Assembly: GCA_943325655.2 (NCBI GenBank)
Contig: CALPQG020000039.1
Span: 1-11,215 of the forward strand
Origin: Bifidobacterium breve
Lineage (GTDB): Bacteria > Bacteroidota > Bacteroidia > Cytophagales > UBA9547
Length of the DNA stretch: 11,215 bases
Reading direction: 5' to 3'
A program made the translations under genes and the position numbers. The notes beneath the pieces were generated by a model, which searched no databases, was not told the origin of the DNA, and saw only the letters and a program-made list of their open reading frames with translations. Of this stretch, positions 8,365-11,215 are shown piece by piece (position 1 is the first letter of the stretch; every line of letters starts with the position of its first letter).

Positions 8365-8580
8365 GATAAGGACGCTATTTTTTTCTTTAGTTTCAAATTC
8401 TGCTTTAGTGATTTCAAATTGCGTTTTTACAACTGAAATTATTTTTTCAGAAAACAACTTCAGAAATCTCCTTCACAGACATTTCGTGACGAATGTTTGT
8501 GTTTTTAGCTGTAGTTTGTTTGAATGCGGATTTTATTAGAATAAGAATTCTTTGCTTGTATTAGAATATATCGTTTCCAT
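8330..8580 (-). pseudogene. decayed coding-like remnant of unknown function
   Basis: Read leftwards, the DNA gives protein-like segments in shifting frames. A short frame begins METIYSNTSKEF at 8580 and stops after 14 residues. A second frame gives KSAFKQTTAKNTNIRHEMSV then VKEISEVVF and stops. A third frame overlaps its end and gives SEKIISVVKTQFEITKAEFE, continuing into a Lys/Glu-rich tail that ends inside the 38-bp palindrome. Each piece has believable residue composition, but no single frame is open. This suggests a small gene broken by frameshifts rather than a functional one. I do not recognise a family, and random AT-rich DNA is the alternative. Confidence 0.3.
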
Positions 8581-8614
8581 GTCTTTATATTTTAAAATAG
8601 TTATCAAAGAACTG

Positions 8615-8881
8615 TTAGTTTAATTCTTTATTAAAATAGTGTTTTCGTTTTATCCATACAAATTCATCACCTTTTGAAATAACAGCAACATCCACTGGCC
8701 CACCTACACTTCCTTCTGCAAATGAAATTCTTCTTTTTAAATATGTCATATAAATATCAAACAACAATCCTTTCTTTGAAACTGATCTCAAGATCTCTCT
8801 GGATAAGATAATGTACTTTCCGTGTGTTCTGCCTGATTTACTAAAATGAGTTAGGGATGATTTTGGGAGTGTGCAATTCAT
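8615..8881 (-). CDS. hypothetical 88-aa protein
   Basis: I do not recognise this protein. It is an open frame of 88 residues starting MNCTLPKSSLTHFSK, with a basic N-terminal half (GRTHGKYIILSREILRSVSKK), a central LLFDIYMTYLKRRISF, then GSVGGPVDVAVISKGDEF and a basic end. No signal peptide or clear membrane helix is visible. An AGAGG stretch about 5 nt before the ATG could act as a ribosome site. It lies between broken coding-like fragments on the same strand, so it may be the surviving middle part of a longer decayed gene. No neighbour suggests a function. Confidence 0.45.
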   Translation of the reverse strand: MNCTLPKSSLTHFSKSGRTHGKYIILSREILRSVSKKGLLFDIYMTYLKRRISFAEGSVGGPVDVAVISKGDEFVWIKRKHYFNKELN

Positions 8882-8927
8882 GGACCTCTTATCCTCTCAT
8901 TTTAGCTTTAAATTACTTTTCTGTGCA

Positions 8928-9032
8928 TCAGAACTCTAATTTGCTGAGTTGTCTTTTAGATGTTACTTCACAGTAGACATCCTTGTCAATCGCTAACAAC
9001 CCTTTTAACTCGGCGTGTGCTAAGACTTTCAC
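8928..9032 (-). pseudogene. short coding-like fragment, unknown
   Basis: From a GTG this frame gives 34 residues, VKVLAHAELKGLLAIDKDVY followed by a Lys/Arg-containing end SKRQLSKLEF, then TGA. It sits 46 nt upstream of the 88-aa ORF on the same strand. The composition looks like protein, but it is too short to assign. It may be the 5' remnant of the same decayed gene or chance. The rest of 8882-9062 shows nothing else. Confidence 0.2.
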
Positions 9033-9062
9033 GCTGCTAGACAATTACCATGCCCCCGACAT

Positions 9063-9132
9063 ACAAAAAAGACTTACCATTGCTGATAAGTCTTTTTAAA
9101 AGTGGGCCCTGCTGGATTTGAACCAGCGACCC
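9063..9132. repeat. 70-bp direct repeat, copy 1 (tRNA 3' half plus terminator)
   Basis: Identical in 69 of 70 positions to 9425-9494, offset 362 bp; the only difference is T at 9119 against C at 9481. Read on the minus strand it covers the variable loop, T arm, acceptor 3' strand and discriminator of a tRNA, followed by an intrinsic terminator. The two copies bracket the GIY-YIG coding region. The sequences diverge abruptly at 9133, inside the anticodon region. Confidence 0.95.
9065..9098 (-). terminator. intrinsic terminator behind the tRNA-like gene
   Basis: AAAAAGACTTA and TAAGTCTTTTT form a perfect 11-bp stem around the 10-nt loop ccattgctga (plus-strand reading). On the minus strand it follows the tRNA discriminator by a few bases and ends in a U-run, as expected for a tRNA terminator. 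The GIY-YIG stop codon (9074-9076) lies inside this stem. An identical hairpin is found at 9427-9459. Confidence 0.85.
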
Positions 9133-9406
9133 TCCCGTGAAAAACGGGATGCTCTGAACCAACTGAGCTAAGAGCAATAAGTTTCAACCTGCTTTTCCAA
9201 GATTTCACTTCCCGCTCTCTAGCGTATGCTGATATTTTGTCTACAAATGATTCTTGATAAAAAATTTTCCAATCGCCAATTTTTCCAGTGAAGCCTTTGT
9301 GGTTTGAATTGTGTTTGCGGAGTCGTTCGTGTAAATCGCTAGTATGACCAATATAGTAGCGATTTTTGACAGCCGAAAATAAGATATAAAAATAATATCG
9401 ATTCAT
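9074..9406 (-). CDS. GIY-YIG family nuclease whose C-terminus is encoded by tRNA sequence
   Basis: Family knowledge: single-domain GIY-YIG proteins of the UPF0213 type are small putative DNA endonucleases related to UvrC and homing nucleases. Seen: 110 aa from the ATG at 9406. YIL (7-9) and YIG (18-20) form the namesake motif, DLHERLRKHN (24-33) carries the expected catalytic arginine (R28 or R30), GFTGKIGDW lies at 38-46, and AREREVKSWKSR (62-73) carries the expected glutamate (E64). From about residue 78 the codons are a tRNA-like sequence read in frame (GSEHPVFHGRVAGSNPAGPT), and the stop lies in the tRNA terminator. The last ~33 residues are therefore not part of the nuclease fold. A longer start at 9442 is rejected because it lies in the loop of the preceding terminator. 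Only about 20 nt separate that terminator from the ATG, so no separate promoter is evident. The gene lies within a 70-bp direct-repeat duplication and looks like a mobile or homing module. Confidence 0.85.
   Translation of the reverse strand: MNRYYFYILFSAVKNRYYIGHTSDLHERLRKHNSNHKGFTGKIGDWKIFYQESFVDKISAYAREREVKSWKSRLKLIALSSVGSEHPVFHGRVAGSNPAGPTFKKTYQQW
9103..9177 (-). tRNA. tRNA-like gene overlapping the nuclease 3' end, defective acceptor end and odd anticodon loop
   Basis: The cloverleaf is clear: D arm GCTC...GAGC, position 26 A, anticodon stem TCCCG/CGGGA, variable GGGTC, T arm GCTGG-TTCAAAT-CCAGC, discriminator A, no encoded CCA. The acceptor pairs TTGCTCT with AGGGCCC; five pairs form (one G-U), but positions 1-72 and 2-71 are T/C mismatches. 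The parent probably began GGGCCCT. The 7-nt loop is TTTTTCA. Standard numbering gives anticodon UUU (Lys), but then position 37 is C, where a purine is expected. Shifting to UUC (Glu) breaks the stem, so identity is uncertain. The 5' end joins the nuclease coding sequence directly. It may be a recently damaged tRNA gene or a weakly functional one. Confidence 0.6.
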
Positions 9407-9424
9407 ATTCAAATTTAGTTTAAA

Positions 9425-9494
9425 ACAAAAAAGACTTACCATTGCTGATAAGTCTTTTTAAAAGTGGGCCCTGCTGGATTCGAACCAGCGACCC
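9425..9494. repeat. 70-bp direct repeat, copy 2 (tRNA 3' half plus terminator)
   Basis: Partner of 9063-9132 with 69 of 70 positions identical. Here the tRNA part belongs to a fragment with a Val-type anticodon loop, whereas copy 1 belongs to the nearly full-length tRNA-like gene. Near-identity implies a recent duplication or conversion. Confidence 0.95.
9427..9459 (-). terminator. intrinsic terminator, second copy, in front of the nuclease gene
   Basis: This is the same 11-bp stem and 10-nt loop as at 9065-9098. On the minus strand it follows the tRNA-Val-like fragment and precedes the nuclease ATG by about 20 nt. It should block most transcription entering the nuclease gene from the tRNA side. 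Confidence 0.8.
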
Positions 9495-9511
9495 CCTGCT
9501 TGTAAGGGAGA
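9465..9511 (-). pseudogene. 3' half of a tRNA-Val(UAC)-like gene
   Basis: Seen on the minus strand: anticodon loop CTTACAA (anticodon UAC, valine), 3' anticodon strand GCAGG, variable GGGTC, a complete T arm GCTGG-TTCGAAT-CCAGC, AGGGCCC and discriminator A. The 5' anticodon strand (TCTCC) pairs imperfectly, with a C/C clash. No D arm or 5' acceptor strand lies upstream, where the DNA becomes AT-rich non-tRNA sequence. It cannot fold as a tRNA and is a remnant. The T arm and acceptor match the neighbouring tRNA-like gene except for one base. Confidence 0.75.
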
Positions 9512-9677
9512 CTTAATGTATTTATTTACTGATAATTAAGAGTAAAAGGTTGTTTTGAAGGTTGCAAATCAACATTTTCCATTACGTTTATTCTGTCTAG
9601 TTTTCACGCTCAAATGAACCATAATTTGACTACATTTTAACTTTAAAGTTCACACACTTGCAACCTCGTATTGAATC
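9512..9677. other. intergenic DNA, no gene seen
   Basis: No tRNA 5' half, coding frame or strong terminator is found. A 12-bp palindrome (aactttaaagtt, around 9640) and an 8-bp inverted pair (ggttgcaa near 9560, ttgcaacc near 9658) are the only structures, and both are weak. The missing half of the tRNA-Val-like fragment should lie here and does not. Confidence 0.45.
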
Positions 9678-9857
9678 TTATTTCACAGCAATTTTCTTTG
9701 CCTTTCTTTGCTCTTCTTCTTGCCAAGCTTTATGACTAAGGTAGAGTCTAAACAAAAACATTCCAAGCATAATTATAAATACGATGGTTTTTGCATTTCC
9801 ATTTGATTGTACAGATGAAACACTATTTTGAAAGGGAAACGATACTTGAGTTAACAT
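9678..9857 (-). CDS. small single-pass membrane protein, 59 aa, unknown function
   Basis: From the ATG at 9857 the frame gives MLTQVSFPFQNSVSSVQSNG, then a hydrophobic segment (about residues 24-40, TIVFIIMLGMFLFRLYL), then a strongly charged tail (HKAWQEEEQRKAKKIAVK) and TAA. The layout is a short polar outside segment, one membrane helix flanked by R37, and a cytoplasmic amphipathic tail, which is typical of real small membrane proteins and unlikely by chance. The opposite-strand frame at 9791-10006 has no such pattern. I do not recognise a family. It lies between the tRNA/nuclease module and an IS66 copy, so it is probably accessory, for example phage- or element-derived, but nothing proves this. 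Confidence 0.6.
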   Translation of the reverse strand: MLTQVSFPFQNSVSSVQSNGNAKTIVFIIMLGMFLFRLYLSHKAWQEEEQRKAKKIAVK

Positions 9858-10009
9858 GGTTATATTTATTTAACGATTTGAATGAATACGGTATAAATAT
9901 CTTGAAGGGAATTAATCTCCGTTTTTCGACTTTCCCCTTTACTGTTCTTAAATTCCATGTATCCCACCGAGCAACTCCATATTGCAATAGCCTAAAAATG
10001 GTTTGACCT
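9858..10009. other. junction region with the probable left end of the IS66 element
   Basis: The left boundary of the insertion sequence should lie here, upstream of tnpA. The stretch from about 9911 (attaatctccgtttttcgac and the C/T-rich DNA after it) looks like an IS66 terminal region. The right terminal repeat is outside the window, so neither the terminal inverted repeat nor the target duplication can be confirmed. Confidence 0.35.
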
Positions 10010-10303
10010 TTGTCAAAAAAAGATATGACAAGAGAACAGTATTGGGAAGATATGGTTGCAAAGTTTCAAGCAACCACTTTATCACAGGCAGCGTTTTGTT
10101 TGGAGCAGGATATTAAATGCCATAATTTTCGCTACTGGTTAGCAAAACTTACTCCCTCAGCTCAAACACCTAGTTTTATCAAGTTAGCACCTTTTTCAAA
10201 AGCTATTCCTGTTTTGGTGATTGAATATCCTAATGGTGTAAAAATTCATCCTGCTTCAAATACTCCTTTAGCAGAACTTCGAGCCTTGATCAACCTGCTA
10301 TAA
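10010..10303 (+). CDS. tnpA: IS66 family TnpA-like accessory protein
   Basis: Family knowledge: IS66 TnpA is a small helix-turn-helix protein needed together with TnpB for transposition. Seen: 97 aa from TTG at 10010, or 92 aa from the ATG at 10025. The opening REQYWEDMVAKFQAT resembles the family's start, followed by LSQAAFCLEQDIKCHNFRYW, the helix-turn-helix region with a Cys and a final Trp as in homologues. A linker leads to the C-terminal strand-rich segment FIKLAPF...VLVIEYPNGVKI and the helix PLAELRALINLL. The stop overlaps the tnpB start as TAATG, which favours translational coupling. TTG is kept as start because it fits the spacing, but 10025 is equally possible. Confidence 0.85.
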   Translation: MSKKDMTREQYWEDMVAKFQATTLSQAAFCLEQDIKCHNFRYWLAKLTPSAQTPSFIKLAPFSKAIPVLVIEYPNGVKIHPASNTPLAELRALINLL

Positions 10304-10644
10304 TGTTTGCTTTAAATTCAGAGCATCGATATGAGTATTATACCAAAGCTTGTGATATGCGCAAAGGGTTTGATTCGCTTTGTGGCTTAATCAAGCATGA
10401 ATTAGGTAGAGACCCTTTGAGTGGAGACGTGTTTGTGTTTCTTAATAAGCCCCGAAATACCATCAAGCTTCTTCATTGGGAGCGAGATGGTTTGGTGATT
10501 TATCACAAAAGACTAGAGAAAGGGATATTTCCACCACCAACTATTGCGACCAATCAAACACGTCTTCAATGGCCAGAAATGGTGATGATGTTGGAAGGAA
10601 TTGTGATAAAAAAAATGATAAAAAAAAGACGTTTTTCTTTGTAA
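10303..10644 (+). CDS. tnpB: IS66 family TnpB accessory protein
   Basis: Family knowledge: IS66 TnpB (Orf2-like) is a conserved accessory protein of about 115 aa required for transposition; its biochemical role is not settled. It is unrelated to the RNA-guided TnpB of IS200/IS605. Seen: 113 aa, full length, with the hallmark run CDMRKGFDSLCGLI (about residues 17-30), ELGRDPLSGDVFVFLN (33-48), IKLLHWERDGLVIYHKRLEKG (54-74) and a basic C-terminus KKMIKKRRFSL. It begins one base inside the tnpA stop. Long A-runs near its end (10606-10627) are slippage-prone but keep the frame. Confidence 0.93.
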   Translation: MFALNSEHRYEYYTKACDMRKGFDSLCGLIKHELGRDPLSGDVFVFLNKPRNTIKLLHWERDGLVIYHKRLEKGIFPPPTIATNQTRLQWPEMVMMLEGIVIKKMIKKRRFSL

Positions 10645-10690
10645 AACAATTGCTGTTTTGGGTTATTTTTAGTATTTTTAAAGTATCAAA

Positions 10691-11215
10691 ATAAGGGAAA
10701 ACATACCGTTAGAAGCACAATGTGATGTATTGTCACAAGAAAATAACGTGCTTGAAAAAGAGATTATTACCCTTAAAATTGAACAACAAAAGCAAGGTGA
10801 ATTAATCCTTCAACAGCAAGCATTAATAGACTAATTAACCCGCATGTTGTTCGGTCAAAAACGTGAGCGTTTTGAAGCTGTTCCGCCTATACAGCTAGTC
10901 ATTACTTTTGGTGGTATTTTTTCGCTAGAAGAGCTTCAAAAGATGGAGGAAGCTATTAATGCCAAGAAAGAAGCCGTAAAACAAAAGGAAGCTATTGAAG
11001 CTAAAAAACCTCATCCTGGTCGCAAACCTTTGCCAAAACACCTATCAATAGTAGAAATTGTAATAGAACCTACTGAAGATGTTTCTGATATGGTGTTGGT
11101 TGGCAAAGAGGAGTCTGACTCTTTGGAATATGAGCCTTCTAAGTTTTATATTCAACGTACTGTTCGCCCTAAATATGCCCCTAAAGCTAAAGAAGGAAGT
11201 TTTTCAATTGCACCA
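10691..11215 (+). pseudogene. tnpC: IS66 transposase TnpC, broken by in-frame stop (3' end beyond window)
   Basis: Family knowledge: TnpC is the IS66 DDE transposase. Seen: the frame reads RENIPLEAQCDVLSQENNV and then a Leu/Glu/Gln-rich coiled-coil segment typical of the N-terminus, ending QQALID. The next codon is TAA (10832-10834). The same frame continues without another stop as LTRMLFGQKRERFEA, KKPHPGRKPLPKHL and LEYEPSKFYIQRTVRPKYAP to the edge, all in the expected family order. A CAA-to-TAA change would explain the stop. No ATG exists in frame upstream of it; ATA at 10691 sits where a start would be expected, suggesting a lost ATG. TTG at 10730 or a restart at ATG 10844 are possible, but the latter loses the coiled coil. 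The catalytic domain is outside the window. Confidence 0.85.

Larger units (their letters stand above)
9911..11215 (+). mobile_element. IS66-family insertion sequence (right end beyond window, probably inactive)
   Basis: The IS66 gene order tnpA-tnpB-tnpC is present on the plus strand. tnpA and tnpB are intact and overlap by one base, while tnpC is interrupted. The left boundary is approximate and the right one is off the window. Family knowledge: IS66 needs all three products, with TnpC carrying the DDE domain, so the broken tnpC predicts an element that can move only if helped. Confidence 0.85.

Noticed and set aside
8960..9050. Possible integron attC-like site (gctaacaa and gtgtgctaag motifs)
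   Set aside because: The motifs do not form a proper pair of R and L boxes with an extrahelical-base hairpin, and no integrase or cassette structure is nearby.
9404..9442. Longer nuclease start at 9442 (12 extra residues)
   Set aside because: That ATG lies in the loop of the duplicated terminator, and the extra residues are terminator-derived; the ATG at 9406 matches the family N-terminus.
9791..10006. 71-codon plus-strand frame upstream of tnpA
   Set aside because: It overlaps the better-supported minus-strand membrane protein and the IS66 left end, and shows no domain-like pattern.
10476..10694. 72-codon plus-strand frame overlapping tnpB
   Set aside because: It is a shifted frame of the well-conserved IS66 tnpB and runs through A-rich low-complexity DNA.
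1..11215. CRISPR array, phage integrase, riboswitch or rRNA
   Set aside because: No regularly spaced repeats, integrase motifs, recognisable aptamer folds or rRNA segments were seen on either strand.

Overview
The window is AT-rich DNA from a member of the Bacteroidota. The main evidence is a nearly complete sprA gene, which encodes the outer-membrane translocon of the type IX secretion and gliding system that is restricted to this phylum. It sits directly behind ruvA, an arrangement known from flavobacteria. Weak Shine-Dalgarno sites and TAnnTTTG-like promoter elements fit the phylum. An order such as Cytophagales is possible but I cannot prove it.

Layout. (1) Positions 1-6649, minus strand, hold ruvA followed by sprA. 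sprA runs off the left edge, lacks its C-terminus, and appears to start with TTG. (2) Positions 6650-7393 are non-coding. They contain a 260-bp nested inverted-repeat element (6872-7131) that resembles a MITE or REP-type element, a terminator-like hairpin and a candidate promoter. (3) Positions 7394-8308, plus strand, encode a PfkB/ribokinase-family sugar or nucleoside kinase, followed by a perfect 38-bp palindrome that probably acts as terminator. (4) Positions 8330-9062 hold one unrecognised 88-aa minus-strand ORF flanked by broken coding-like fragments; it looks like an accessory region in decay. (5) Positions 9063-9511 hold a compact tRNA/GIY-YIG module. A small GIY-YIG nuclease ORF reads straight into a tRNA-like sequence and stops in its terminator, and the module is bounded by 70-bp direct repeats (69/70 identical) made of a tRNA 3' half plus terminator. 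(6) Positions 9678-9857, minus strand, encode a 59-aa predicted single-pass membrane protein. (7) From about 9.9 kb to the right edge lies an IS66-family insertion sequence with tnpA, tnpB and a broken tnpC that has an in-frame stop and no good start codon.

The left 8.3 kb is core genome: DNA-junction processing, protein secretion and a metabolic kinase. The right 2.9 kb is an accessory patch where small mobile elements (the tRNA-associated nuclease module and IS66) and gene remnants have collected. The most interesting item is the nuclease/tRNA fusion, in which one stretch of RNA could serve either as the end of an mRNA or as a tRNA, but not both at once.
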